64,000 nucleotides of DNA from Calliopsis andreniformis (Eukaryota > Arthropoda > Insecta > Hymenoptera > Andrenidae). How positions within the stretch are numbered: position 1 is the first letter of the stretch; every line of letters begins with the position of its first letter. Shown in pieces: positions 26,701 through 41,700 of the stretch. The stretch covers positions 19,137,001-19,201,000 of the forward strand of contig NC_135066.1 in NCBI RefSeq assembly GCF_051401765.1. The letters are read 5' to 3'. The translations under genes were made by a program, and so were the position numbers. The notes under the pieces are model-generated. The model made no database searches, had not been told where the DNA came from, and was given only the letters and a program-made list of their open reading frames with translations.

Positions 26701-29700
26701 TTCAAGAAAATGCAAACAATGTCAAAATATGCATAAACTTAAATGGAAAATTTCGAAATAAAACAAATAGATAGTGTAAGATTACTCGGGTTTGTTTTTG
26801 ATCAAAAATTAACCTGGGTTTTTTTTACCTAGAATAGATATTTAAAAGAATTTTTGTCTCCAAAAAATGCACATTATTAAACTTGTAATTCTTAATGACT
26901 GAAGAGCAAATCAAAAAGTACTCCTAAAAGTATTAAGTTTTTAATTAGAGTATTAAGCTTAAAAGCATTAATCAGAATATGTTAGACTACAGTTCTACAA
27001 TCTCAACTCGGTAAAGCAAAAAGAACATAAATTATCGATTCAGTTCAGAACTCCGTTAAAGGCTTCCATTCTCCCACAAGTCAATGTGAATTTTCCGCAA
27101 CGGTAGCGAATTGAGAAAACAGACATGCGAATTGATATTGGTGCGAAGAGCATGCCATGAAAAATTCGCCACGAGGGAAAATTCACGTTGGTCTGTGAAG
27201 GTCTTTAGATTAATCATAAGAAACTATCGCATAATGTGTAAATAGTATTTTCTTTGAAATCAATGAAACAACTTTAGAACAAAGCAGGATAGTTCTGAGC
27301 CTAAATTATGCCGTTGAAATAATAATAAGAACATATTCATAACTATATACGCACAAGTCGATGCCAGATAACCGAAACTGCTCTTGCCGTTTCATATTAG
27401 AACTCTAAAACTATAAGCACAAACTTAATTATATTAACATCAATCACTAAAGGAAACCAAACAAAAATAGCCCTCAATTTTAAGAAATTCAAGAAATGAT
27501 CACGGATTTAACAAACTTACAAACAGCAAAAAAAACGAAAACAGAAAAGCAATTTAAAACACAAAACCAAATGTTAAACAGCAGACGTCTAATGTTAAAC
27601 AGCTTTTAAGACGTCTAAATTATGTCGTGAGACGTTCAGGTATCAAATGAACATAAAATAGACGTCTTCAAGACGTCGTGTGCTATCTAGGTTTGGGCAT
27701 CGGTCTCTAATTATGGTAACCAATTGCTATCGATATATAACATTTGCTCTATGAGCGTCAAATATTTAAAATCAAAATATAGACTTGACCCACATACAGC
27801 TTTGACATTTTAAGATTATAATAAAGATACCCTGAACTATTTAAAATAAATTCAATGGTAGTGTAAAATCTAACAAGTTCAAGGAGTAGAAGGTAACTGA
27901 ACCATGTCCGTTACTAAAGACCTTGTAGATGACGCGACACTAAGCGTGAACATAAAAATGAATACAATATTCAAGGCATAAGGTCATGGTTACGTAAAGA
28001 ATGGTAAACAACACAAAATAAATAGAATTTATAGATTTGTATGAAATAGACTATGCAACAATTGGATAAAATGATTATAAAAATGAGGCTATTATAGATA
28101 AAATATGAAAAGAAGTAAGGAAATAGTGCAGTTAATTGTACATTTAGAATGTACTTATCGCTTATTGCTCTCCCGTTTGCCGCTCTTTGCGTCCACAGGC
28201 TTACACATAAGGATTTTTGAACGTTGATATCGTTTACTGTTGTTCAAGTGAATATACTTGGTAAATTGTATACTTAAATTAACATTGTTAGGTATTAATG
28301 CAACGATGTCATTGACTTCCACATCGTACGTACATTTCAAAAGTGACACAACTCAAAAAAGGTTTACTAATTAAACTTCGAAGCTGTTCAGTTTATTCAA
28401 AGGATTTTTAAAATGTAAATTACAAATTATTTAAATCAAACCATCGAAATCAGTTATTGCAAATAAGAAATAAATAGTTTTTAAATAAATTATTTATCTA
28501 AAAGAACTTTAGTTAGTCGATTCTATTCTTTTTGTCAATATTATTTCTTTAAAAATTACGACTAAATAGCTTTCCGCTTTTCCTGAAAAACACTTTCTTC
28601 AGTTGTTTTACTTTTTCAATACCTACAAGTGACACTTATTAAAACTACCCTAAGGTTGATATTAACAGTCGTCATCATTGTAGTAAATGATATTAAATAA
28701 GTTTATTCAGATTTTGCAATTCTCAACAATGAACTGTTAAACGTTTCAAATAACGAGTACATTTGATTCTTCAAATTTATTTTGTTGGCTAAAGTTAGTT
28801 TCACCAGACAATTTTATGTAACCATTTTATATACCTTCCTTCTATTTAAATTAACTGAAATACATGCAACCCAAGAAAAATTCGTGGAGCGAGGATCAAA
28901 TTAAAACGTAAAATACGCATATGTGTATACACGATGAGAACGGTTCAGCATCACCGATCTTCTCATTTCGCAATCGTATCGACTCGCATCGGAGACGTCC
29001 TATCATCTAAGATTAGATTGCGTCAGCGACAAGTAGAGTAGTTATTCGTACAAGGATGGTGCCATTTACATCATTAAAAGTTGGTCGATCTTCAACCGGC
29101 AACGGACGAAAGCATCCGAAGACATTCCATTCTCGGGCAGGAGCATCGGTGTACTGATTGCGCGATAGGTTTCACGAGACATGCGATAAATTTTCAATTT
29201 CAAATAGACTCAATGAATGCACAATTAGAAAAAATAAACTGTACAGTGTATCTCAATTGTTTTTCAGACTCTTCGGAAAATGAGGATTTTTTGTATTGTT
29301 TTTACGACGAAATGTAGAGAAAGGTTTAACACGTTTACAGTTCTATAACTCACATACAGATCAGGACAATTTAAACAAAGATTGCGCATGTTGCTTTTAT
29401 TAGATTCTTGACAAATTCCTTTGTTAGAAAATACATAGGTTTCATTGCTAAGAATATATTCTTTTTTACTTTCTTTTGGTTTCACTTCAATTTCGCTTCT
29501 ATTGTCACAAAACGTGACATCTTTAAGACATCTTTAGAACGTCATACAGATATTTTCAGGACGATTTCAAGACGTTTGTTTTAAACATTCAAAACGTTTT
29601 ACAAATACCGATAATGTCCCAGACAGAACGTAGACATCTTATGTACGTTTTAAGAATGTTCGAGACAGATATTCGTATATATGATGGACATAAGTAAATT

Positions 29701-32700
29701 TATAAAATAAATTTTTTACTAAAAAAAAGAAAATTATAAACTTTGTAACAGAAAATATCATAATTGAGAATTCATTATAATATTATTTATTAATATTCAC
29801 ACAAAAACACACACACCGTGCATGCAATCCACTTTAAACTCAACTGTTGAATAATATGATGTGCAGTTACATTTTATTTCATGCAATTTTTCATGATAAT
29901 ATGCACCACACTACACTATGGATAATAAATTAATTTTATTATAGAGATTTTTCCTAGCGAAAAATGAAAACATACAAACACGATGAAAGTTTTCATTCGA
30001 AAATATAGGAGAGGCGCAAAGAGTCGAGGGATTCGAACATGGGGTCCTTCGGACTGGTAGTCAGCTTACTAAGCACGGATCTACTACAATTCTTACACGA
30101 ATTTATTTCGCTTGTCGTATATTACTTGCCCCTTTAATAACATAACATTTTCAGTAAAAACGACATTTTGTACACGTTGAAATTCTCAATAAATTTTATA
30201 TATTTTTTTAATCATCAAAGCTATATCGGTGCAATTGTCAAGATGGACTAATATCTGTATTGGAATATCAACTTAAAAGTTTTCGTTACAATACGATTTA
30301 AATTTATATAGTCCTTTTGGATACGCACTCGTGTTTTATTGTATCTCGATAACGATCACCACAATCTGTTTGGATGTTTTTTTTGACCGAAAAATATTAC
30401 ACGTAAAGGCCTCTTTTGGCAAGTTAATCTTGTAAGTGACGAGGTCTTTGCAAGTGTAAGGTGTTACGTAGACTGCTTACTTTTCGCTCCGAAACAGAAA
30501 CTCGTTAAATCCTAGGTCAAGCTTTAGTCTAATTGTAAGCAATTGTGTTCTCGGTTCCCGTTTATTTACAAATCTCCAGTCTACTAATGGGCTTTAATAT
30601 GTATTAATCGAGAGCTTGATTTTCCTTATTAATTTTCATCAAAATTATAGTATTCTCTGACAACGTATTTTAACTTGAGATTAAGACTTTCGACGGTAAT
30701 TATAATATTCCTCATTTCAAAATAATCAAATAAATTGACATAATATGAGAGACTTATGATAAAAACAAGTCGTATTAAATTTTGTGAGTTCCTTTAATAT
30801 AAACACGTTCTAGCAATTATAAACATGACTTAAGACATAGTGAAACTAATATCGTTACAAATGTAATACATACATATCTTTGTGTAATATGATGAATATT
30901 TTGTAGAAAAATTTTAATCTACTGTATAAAAATTAAAGTTGCTAAAGTATACTTTACTTTGTTAGAAAAAGGCAAAAATTGACGAGCATCGTTTTTGTTA
31001 TGTGCTTCATGTACCTTTGCTCTGTGCTTTTATCTCCTTTAACAATTTTAGGTGAGTTACAATGGTCGCGACTGTAGGGCCCGTTACAGAGTTGAGCGAA
31101 ACACTCGCAAGCGTGTCGCAGAAACTTCGATGTTCCTTTCATAGTGAAGCGGGTCGTCCATCACTCGATACCAAACAATCGAGAAATGTATCCCCAAAAT
31201 TAATTTTTCGGTATTGAACTCGATTTTGTTGATATTCGCTTTGCTACGGAATTCGTTTGACTGTGAAACATCTTATTTATTTAGAGAAAATTATATAACG
31301 CGGATGCGGACGAGTCCTGCGGATGAATTCTCTGCGCGTCGACTCTTAGCAAAACAGTGAATGTTTCTACAAAATCTAAGTAATTTTATTCGTGCTACAC
31401 GCGTGGATGTTTACATAGTATTGTACAAAAACATTCACAATTTTGCGAATGGTCCGGGCATAACATAGGGTAATTTCTAATTTCAACCGCGTATGTAGCA
31501 TTTTTGCTGTATTATTTAATAATCTACGTGTTATAAAAAAAATGTTTGCATTTTTGTTATCCATAAACTACACTGTGTAATATAAAATAACGTCTTTTTT
31601 CGTATATTGTATGTATAATGTAAATGCAAAGCACCAAAGTCAAATTATACCAGTGTTCAAATATTTGTATAATCAACTATATAGAGATTCGTTAGAGATA
31701 GCTAGTGGGGTAAAGTGGCCGGGATTGTATTCCTTAAATCATCTCACAATTAATTACTCACAAACTATTTTCTGCTTTAAACTAAAGATAAGAAAACATA
31801 CATTTTTGTTTCCATGATTTTTGTTTACATGATTGTTTCCTCAAAATGCTGCCCTTTCTGTATAAGAAATATAATCTCCCCTTGATCTCTTCTATTCAGA
31901 ATATTTGTACATATCTATTTGTTTTTTTCTATTCGTCTCGCTTTGAGTTTTTACGTTCATTTGTTATTTAACTTCCTTTATTTAAAATTTTCTTTATTTT
32001 CTAGAATTTGAACGTGCAGATTTAGTAATTCTATCTGAATAAATTTGTGAGTCCCCGTGAATCTTGTTGAATTCAATCTTTTCACAAGTTTATTATCAAG
32101 TCACACGACAATCACTCGGTTGCTTTTTTATCACGAAACATCCTTTACGTCACTCTTCTCTTCCTCGATGGAGAACGGCAAAGCTATGCGACTATGTAAA
32201 CGACTATTATAGCAACGGTTGCATCTACATACGAAGGATGATGTCAACGTTTAATTAATGTACATAACAAACGTATCTATGAAACCGCTAATTTTTGGTT
32301 CGACTAACGAGAAAAAAATTAGATAATCACAAACTTGAATGATTAAATATCAATATTCCTGTCATAGTAGCGTAAGACTATTTGTTCGGATTATAACTTG
32401 TAAAGGTCACATTAACAGTTCGTGAGAAGTCATTGTTCGGACTATTTAAAACATTTGATGTTTCTACTCAAATAGATCCATCGTTTACAATCATTCAATA
32501 TTAATTTGGACGACAATATTTACAGCTATCGTGAATCGTACAACCTTTTCGACGAAGAAGATTAAACATTCTGCAAATTACGCAAAATTATATTAATAGT
32601 GGAACGCATTCTATATAGTACATACCTCCCAAAAGCGAGAATGGGATTATTTAAATCCATCTTAAAATACAATCTGGAAGACAACAACTGGGTATAAGAA

Positions 32701-35700
32701 CTAAGTATTTAAAATAAATTAAATTATATAAGATAAATATCTCAACGATATAACGATTAAGAGAAAAAATTCCATTTTAGGAAATTTACTGAAAGAGTAC
32801 ACTTTGTACCTAGATTTGTTTCAAAAAACATATTGTCTATTTTCTGAATTGTATATGAAATAAACCTCGAATTGAGGTCGATTGAACAGTTTTGTTCCTA
32901 TTTTGGCTGCTTTCGAAATCGAACTGTCCTTAGTTTAATTTGGAGCTCCTATTTAAGCGTGTTCCAGTATGGATAAGTAAAGATCCAAGTTCTGGCTTGG
33001 AACCTGAGTCCAGTCTGTCACATTTTCGGAAAACAACTTTTCATGAAAGGCCCTTATCTATATAGATTTTACTAGGATAACGAAAAGAATTTTCTTAGCA
33101 AATGGATAGAAATGTCCTAAGAACTTTGTAAAATATACATATGTGGACAATAGAAAACACAGAATACGCCAAATATATTTTCTAATTATTATTAAAGTCC
33201 TTACGATTTAATTTAACGTTATCAATGATAATAACATAAATAATGTTTCTTTACAACTACATAAAAAACAATGTACATAACATTGTATCATTACATCTAT
33301 CATTACAAATTTAAGAAAATTGTAATGTGATAATGCCTATACGCAAATCAATTGACTAAAATTAATAGTATTTCGACTTCTTGCATGTCCGTTACTTAAA
33401 ATGTATTTCACATCATTAAGTTATACCTCCAATAAACTTTAATTAATTTCAGAATGTCCGAAACAAAAGACTTCACCGGGGCGAGAGGTCATTTGCTACA
33501 CTTCTGTTTTGGATATCGAACAGCTGAGCAACTCCATCTGCAAGTGCACCACATTAGTGAAGAAAGAATATGATCTGCGGAATCTCTCGGTTTCCGGTAA
33601 GTTTACTTTTTACTTGCAACAATTAATAATAAATGTGTGCACCAAAGACTTTAATGTGTTAATTTTGAAATAGTGATGATTCAAAAGACGATTTTACATT
33701 AAGCACGATTGATGGTGTAAGCGATTACATACGTCGAACGATTTCATATTTGCTGTAATTCGAAATCACTAGGGAAATCATTGTAGAATAATTGAAAACG
33801 GCGGAGGATCGTTGAAATTGTGTAACTACTAAACAGACTGCTAATTACGTTTTATAATTGACTCGAAATCTCTATTTATATGCGTGAATGTTGTAGGAAA
33901 AAAATATTACTGTTACGTTGAAAACTTTACTAAGAATTCTGTGATAACTTGTTTTACGCGTACTCCCTCCTTTCAACTGTTAAATAACGTTCATTTGCAT
34001 AGAGAATACTGAGAATATTCGATAAGTTTAATAAAGAATGCGTGAATAGTAATAGAAAAGTAAGAATTAAATTAAGAAAATTGTCAGTAAATAGTGCAGG
34101 AGAACGTCGATTATCCGTATGTATGTCAATTGTTCTCAGTCTCTATTAGGTCAACTAACAAGGAACCATACCGGAATGTTAAACTCCGATTTTGATGAAA
34201 CTTTGCAGAGTAATAAAAAATATTTGACATCGTACTTCTTTCATTGATTGCAACATATACATGTATGTATGTATATACAGGGTGTCCCAATAACAATTTT
34301 CACCTTGATTATCTTTTAAACTGTAAGAGTAATAGAAAATTTTTTTGAATAAAAGTTGTTTGATATTAAAGGGGTCATCACATGGTCATATTCACTTCTT
34401 TGTAGGTGGATCCGCCGAAAACATATGAAGGTCACTTTTGTTTTTCTAAATGGCATCCTCCATTTTTCTGTTTAGTATCTAATATAATAGCCCTCAAGAT
34501 GAATACAAATACCTATGTATAACACAAGGTCATTCAAGGTCATGCAAAAGAGATGACGAATAATAAATAAACTCACTTTCTTTAGATGTAATATTCGAAA
34601 TGTCATCCATCAGCATTAATGCAACGCTGTACGCGTATTACTAGTGATACAATTGCTCTATGACATGTTTGGAGATACATTTGCACTTACTTCTTATGAA
34701 AAATATTGATGGACATGTACAGGCATAACAACGATTTATTATACCATGTGTTATTTGAAACATTACATCTAAAGAAATTGCCAAAGCAGACATAGCCATA
34801 GCAGCCTTAGCCGTAACCATAGCAGCCAGACCCATAGCCATAGCAGCTATAGCCATAGCCAAAGCAGCCATAGCCATAGCCATAGCAACCAGAGCCATAG
34901 CCATAGCAGCTATAGCCATAGCCATAGTAGCCATAGCCATAGGCATAGCAGCTTTAGCCATAGCCAAAGCATCCATAGCCATAGTCATAGCAGCCATTGC
35001 CATAGCCATAGTTATAGCAGCCATAGCCATAGCCATAGCCATAGCAGCCATAGCCATAGCCATAGCAGCCATAGCCATAGCCATAGCAAATATATATATA
35101 TTTGAAATGTGATAAATGACCTTGAACGACCTTCAAATACCAAAGTATTATAGGTCAATGAATTCACCCTGATAAAAAAAATATAGTTCCATTAAAAAAA
35201 AACTAAGGTCTCTTTGAAAACTCGGAAGCACGTCCACCTAGCAAAAATTTGTGATCATTATAAGATCCCCCTCGAATCAGGGTAGGTTTCATTTAAAACA
35301 TTTTTTTAAACGAACGATAGTTTAAGAGATAATTGAATGCGAAATTTCGAATGGGGCACCTTGTACATATGAAAATCGCTCTCAAAGTTGGGAGCACAAA
35401 ACCTATTTAGTTTAATATTTCGAAAATTGTTGTGTATTTTCGAATGACTAATCACCTTTACGTAAATAGTTCTTAAAAATATTTATTTGTTTAAAATCTA
35501 TTGATCCAATTTCTTGCAAACTTGTGTATACATATTGTAAATCAAAACACAATATACTGGTAAAAGAAAAATATTGAATCGTTGAAATCTTTTAACAGTG
35601 CAGTTAGTATCATTTTAAATCCAAATAAGCAGACGTTTTTTTAAAACATAATTAAAACCTGACAATAAATTTGTTTATGCTAAAATAGTTAATTTTTAAG

Positions 35701-38700
35701 AAATAAAAAAAATTCGTGCGAAACAATTTCAGTATAGCTGAAACTACTCCTGACCAATCCGAAGAACAATTATTAGTGACTTAATATACAGTTATTATTA
35801 TTCTGAATAATGACGATAAGAATACACTAGAGAATTGATTGAATTTTGAATAATAATGGAATAGTAGTTTACTGCAAATAAAGATAACCATCAAGAGATC
35901 GGAGATGTGAGCATTACAATAGTTCAATTAAGGGCATTTTTAATTGATGGAGGTAAATATAATATTTGGTTTTATCCTGGTACGCAATTTCGTAGAGTCT
36001 TCATATTTCAGTTTTGAAATGGCAATTGTTTCATTGCCATTTCGTTTTCCTTTTCTTGAGATATAAAAGTTCCTTTCTTTTTTGTGTAAGAATTTAACGT
36101 AACATCGACATTTAGGTCATTAACGACGGTTTCGTTTGATTTTAGCAAACAGATTTGATTTTATTATATAGTTAATTGTATTTTTTATATGTTTTTGTCA
36201 GGTTAGAGCAGTATCCGAGTTGATTTCATGTTTCTGTTTTTGGATTCCAAATTTTCTGCATTCAAATAGGAGATGGTAGATCATTATGGGTTTTTGACAA
36301 CTGTTGCAGTAGGGTGGTTCTGTTTTCTTTAGTACATATTCATGTGTAATATTGGAGTCCTGTCCTTATCCTAGACATTACTGTCTTCTTTTTTCTGCTG
36401 AGTTCAGTATTTGGGATTTGTGGATAAAAATCTTTAATTACATTGTGGATTTTTGTCCTATTCGATGTAATGTATATTCGATTCCATTTTTTTTTAATAT
36501 AGGTTTTTTCATATTTTATAAATTCTTGTTAGGACATAGGGATCAGGAAATTTAATGAAAGTGTTGTTGTTTTCTTAGAATGGAAGGAAACTTTTTCGTT
36601 TCCGATTATTCCTTGGTATGAACATATTCAGGTAATAGTTTATTTTTAGCATAATTTTCTTTATGCTTAATATGTTTTCTATTATTTCGTTATTTTTTTC
36701 TTTTTTAAGCGAGTACATCAGGGCTTAGATTACACTTATAGAATCTGCATAGATAACATAGTCTAGGAAGTTACTTTCTTTAATGCATTTTAGAGCATCG
36801 TGAATTGCGTAAATTTCAGCGGAGAAAATAGACATTTGATTAGATAGGTGTTGTTTAATTATCTTGTCTTTTGTGCTTATGGCGGTTCCTACTCGTCACT
36901 CAGATTTTGAGGCACCTGTGTCTATTTTGTTATAGCATATAGACTTGTTATTGGTTCCTAAGAATCTGGTTTTATGCTCAACATAGCGTCTTTGGTTTTT
37001 CTCAGTGTCTGCTAGTTCTATATTAATTGCAGGAGTTTTGATGGTCCATGGAGCTGTTTTTTCTTGTTTGCGTTCTATAGCAGATGCTTCTTCAATTGAG
37101 AACGAGGATAGAGAATTGTTACATAAATTTTTAGTCATAGTCACATAAATTTTTGTATCTGTTGTTGAAAACGTATTCGAAGGTAGAGTTGTTGGGAGTG
37201 GTTGACATTTTTCATGTATACATTACGCTTAATATTTTTCTATGTCGTTCCAATGGCAATTATTTTACATCAAACAGCATGCCACTGGTAGGCCATGTGC
37301 GATATAATCCTATGGTCATTCTAACACTTTTAAAATACTAGGTTTGGATAAGTTGTGTACGATGAACCCATAATCAATTTTAGGGAGAATTAGGACTCTA
37401 TATGTTTTTAAAAGAACTTCCTGTTCTCAACCCCAGTTGTTGGGTAGTGCTTTAATGATATTCAGCCTTTTTAAGCATGATTCCTTCAGATTTCTAATGT
37501 GTGAGATCCAGGTTAGTTTTTTATGTAGTACGAGACCCAGATGTTTGATGGCGTCAACAAATTTTATTTTTGTATTTTTCATGATTATGTTTGGTATGCT
37601 TTGATGGGTATGTTTTTTGGAGAATAGAACGCCTTGAGTTTTTAGAGCGGAAAATTTGAGCCTTGACTTATAGGACCATTGTAGAAGATTGTTTATGGCT
37701 TCTCGGACCAAATATATTTTTCCCGTTGCACATTATAGCAAGCTCGCCTGCAAAAAGATATTTTTTGTCAAAAATAACATGACACTGAGCACTGTACTTT
37801 AGGGAATTCCGTTTTTTATTTCCGCTGGATCAGAGAGTATACCATTAATTCTTTCTTGGATAGATCTATTTGTTAGAAAGTTTATTATAAAGATGAACAT
37901 AGAACCATTAATATTAAATTGGATGAGAGATTTAATGATTTTAGGTTTTCAAATCACGTCGTATGCTTTCTCAGTGTCTAAACATGTTATCATAAGTTGT
38001 TTTTTTTAGAATGCATTGCATATATCTGTTTTTATATTGATTAAGACGTCTGCAGTAGAATGGTGTTGCCGAAACCCATGCTGGATTTGTGTTAAGAAAT
38101 TGTTCACTTTCAAGTACATTACTTTTTCTATTAATTTACACATATTGATTGCTAGTGATAGTGGTTGATAGTTATCTGATTTGAATTTATTTTTGCCAGG
38201 TTTAGGTATTGGTAGGGGAGGCCAGGGAACCGATTTTAACTTCCGGCTTTTTTCTTTCTTTCTCTTTGCTTTACCCGATATGTTATTTTAATAAAATTTA
38301 TTGAGGAAAAAACTTGTTAAGCAACATTTCCTAAATTTTACAGACAAGCGATCTTGAAGTTTGAAACAGAACACTGTGAAATAACTACAATAAATTATGT
38401 AATCAGCGTAGTTAACATTTTTCAATACAATTATTAGAAACTACTTAATAACTTGAGTTTCTCATTAATTTATCAAATTATTCTCAAATTATTTTACATA
38501 GGCTGATTAAGTTATTTCCTTGTATATGTACTCATTATGAAAATCGTTAGTCATATTTTGGAACTTGTCAAAACTTTTAGCTTTTTAACTTTGAAATACA
38601 ATAAAAGCATTCCCTTGTGGCAACCATATGACATAAAAACAGAAAATCGAAAAAAATGGACTTATTAAGTTTTTAAACGTGATCTTCAAATACGGAATTA

Positions 38701-41700
38701 ATGTTTACAGAATGTTCAACATTCGTAAAAGAAAAACAGACTGTGGACTGACATCTTAAAAGTCTATGTAAAGTGTATGTTATGATATTTATACTTATTT
38801 TCATCTTCAGAATAAATAGAAATACCTTTCAAAAGTATTTTTTCTATTACTTATTGTTAATTAAATTTTTAATCTTAAATAAGGTGTTATCATTGTCCTT
38901 GCTTCATATTAGTACATGTTACTTTCATCTCTAGTGGTAGGGAAAAAAGTAACAAATAACATACTCTAAAAAGGCTTATTTAAAAGAATTGGTGTGATAT
39001 ATTGCGAGTTTTTTTATTCCATTATGTTATTTAATAATGTAGGTTTACTGTCATGTACGACCTTTTTGACGATTATATAAAACTTAGAAGTTACATAGGT
39101 AAAAACCCAAATTGCTACGTTTGTCCCTGATTTCGCCTACAAGTATAGCTTTTTCCCAATTGCCACGAAAAGTTTTATGGATCTATAAGCAGTTAAAAAT
39201 TTTAAGTAGGTGGTTTTATCCCGATGTTGAAAGATTTTTGAGCATTTTATTTAGAATGCTGTTCGGTCCTGGCGACGAATCTTTTGTTAATTGGAGTATT
39301 CTGTTTGGTTTTGTTTAGTTAATATTTCTTCAATTTACTTTTGGTATTTAGTTATATTTGCCAGGAAAGCCGATGAGTAATTAGTATCATTTGAATTAAG
39401 TTTGAATTTCACAGCAATGATGTTAGTAATAACTTTAGAGTTCGTTACTACTTTATCTTCATCTTATTCTAGGAATTTGATTCCAGTGGACAGTCTACCT
39501 TTGTTAATTGCTGTTAATTCTTTCATACTTATTTAATTGGTGTTGTATTTGTTATTGGTGAGACGTATGATTCCCACGGTTTCTTCTTGTTTTCTTTAAT
39601 TGTCCTATTGGTCCTATTTCTATTTCTATGTCATTTATTTATATTACTATGTATTAATTGGTTAGAGAGATGACAGTTTCTTAAATACATATAGTTTCTA
39701 CCATTTAAGGTTCGGGATATGTACCTTATTGCTTTAAGGCCGTCTACTCTTCTAATTGCACAGGCATACTCTTTAATGCTAATACTATCCATCAATTAGA
39801 TTATAACAATTTGGTTCTTGGTAGGCGTATTTTCGTATTTAGTGGCATTTGTGTAGGATTTTTCTTGTTGTGATAATTTGATACTTTCTGGGTTCCTTTC
39901 TGTGGCTTGACATGAAATCTTGCGTAACTGTTGTTTTTCTGATAGCATCTTGCTATATAGGTTATACCTTATATAGGGTGATCAGTGTATAATTTTTAGA
40001 CTTTGTTTATGGGATTTCACTGATACAACGGCATTACACCAAAACGACACAAATTCGATACTATCTACCACTACTTCTACTTATATAATATTATTTAAAA
40101 GACGTTTGGACTGTTTAACGATTCAGTCGCCATTCGGCAACAAATTTTATTACCATTCATTAAGTATCATGTTTTGCAATAAGTTTGTATGAAGTACATG
40201 GTATATAAATATTGTTTAGTTTTTTTATTAGTTTATCGACTTTTATGATTAATGATAATGACTCTACGAAATAAAATAATACAGAGAAAACTGTAAAATG
40301 AACTGTTTCATGATTGCGTAAGTAACGCATCCGTAGGAATGCAACATGCAACCTAGTCCTTGATCTTGCAACAGGATATTGAAACCTAACCGCAACTCAC
40401 GTACATTGTTACGATTGGTGCATCTTTTGTTACCTGACAAGTAGTTGTTATCGGGTTTACTGTACCGTCCTTTCGTTTTTTAAATTAATTTCAAATTCGT
40501 GTCTTGATATCTTAAGCTAAATTATAAAGGTATTTAACATACTTAAAAATTGATTATGGTGAAAATTCTAATATTATAGGTATACCAAGAAAGTAATTTG
40601 TTAAAAATGTAAACAATCCGTAAAATTGTCCTGAAACTGTGAAAAATTATAAACCGGATGTTATGCCGAATGGGAAATCAATGTAAAATTTGATGTGACG
40701 TAAAGTTAAAATATTCATTCATGCAACACGATGTTTAGTAAGTATGCATACACACACAATTTGAGAGTATTCTCGAGAACAACTCGCAAAAGTTTTATTC
40801 TCTAATTAAGTGTAAGGCTGATATTGATATCATTATAACTATGGTCCTTGTAATTCCGATCGCTCAAGAGACGTTTGATGTAAGTATTATTTTCGCATTC
40901 CGTGGATCTTTTAGATCGGTATCAAATATTTTTGTGACTTACCGTATTTGGCTTGTATGGCCCAAATTGTGTATGGGTGTGGCAAATTGAACTTCAGGAT
41001 CGCCGAAAGTGGTCTTTCCAGAATATCCAGATCGAACAAACACATACATACTTACTACTTTCTCTTATACAGGGTGATTCATCAAAATCTGCCATACAAA
41101 TTACTTGAAAACTGTTTATTATAAAGAAAAATGTTTCAAGCAAAAATTGTAAGATATGAAGGGAGACACTCCATGCTATAATTAATTTTTTTCTGTTTTT
41201 CTTTGTTATCGAGATATGAAGGTCATCTTGAGTTTTCCAATTGTAGTATGTAAAAGTTGACTGCGCAATTGAAAAGAATGTTGAGTAAAAAACTGTTAAT
41301 GTATATTAATCCGGAAACTAATAGTTATCGAGATATTATTTTTCAAAGAATCTGATAAACTTCTATTAGTGTTTACAAAGTCTATTCCCCAATCGGTGGA
41401 TTTATTGTGAAGAATAAATTTAGTAGACATGACATTATACAAAATGAGCTTTATTACAAAATACCATCGACACCACAAAGGACAAAGAATCGTATCATTG
41501 CAGCATGTAATGCCATAAATGAAAAATACTTAAGAAACATACTTAATAAATAAGAAATGCTTAAGTGTGTGACATTAGCACTTGTTGATCGATTACGCAC
41601 GTGTAGTAGCGATTATAATGATTGAGAAATAAATAATTAAAAACCATTTAAATAATATCTCAGTACAACAAAGTTAACTTAAAAGAAAGAGCAAATTGCT

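Larger units (their letters stand above)
23725..33452. other. Intron 1 (9.7 kb), element-rich
   Basis: Separates the signal peptide exon from the first GH18 exon. It holds two related inverted-repeat elements, three GACGTC element copies, a Jockey fragment, a small hairpin and a tRNA-derived fragment, each listed separately. The stretches 23725-24578, 27700-29500 and 30100-33452 show nothing else recognised. A GC-richer patch at 28920-29180 could be regulatory. No alternative coding exon was identified. Confidence 0.7.

Noticed and set aside
29081..29317. 78-aa frame in a GC-richer patch of intron 1
   Set aside because: No signal peptide, domain, phase-compatible splice context or second-exon partner. 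Likely chance.
34641..35136. Minus-strand frames of 147 and 60 aa with Met-Ala or Tyr-Gly-Cys repeats
   Set aside because: They are direct translations of the ATAGCC minisatellite and are open in more than one frame.
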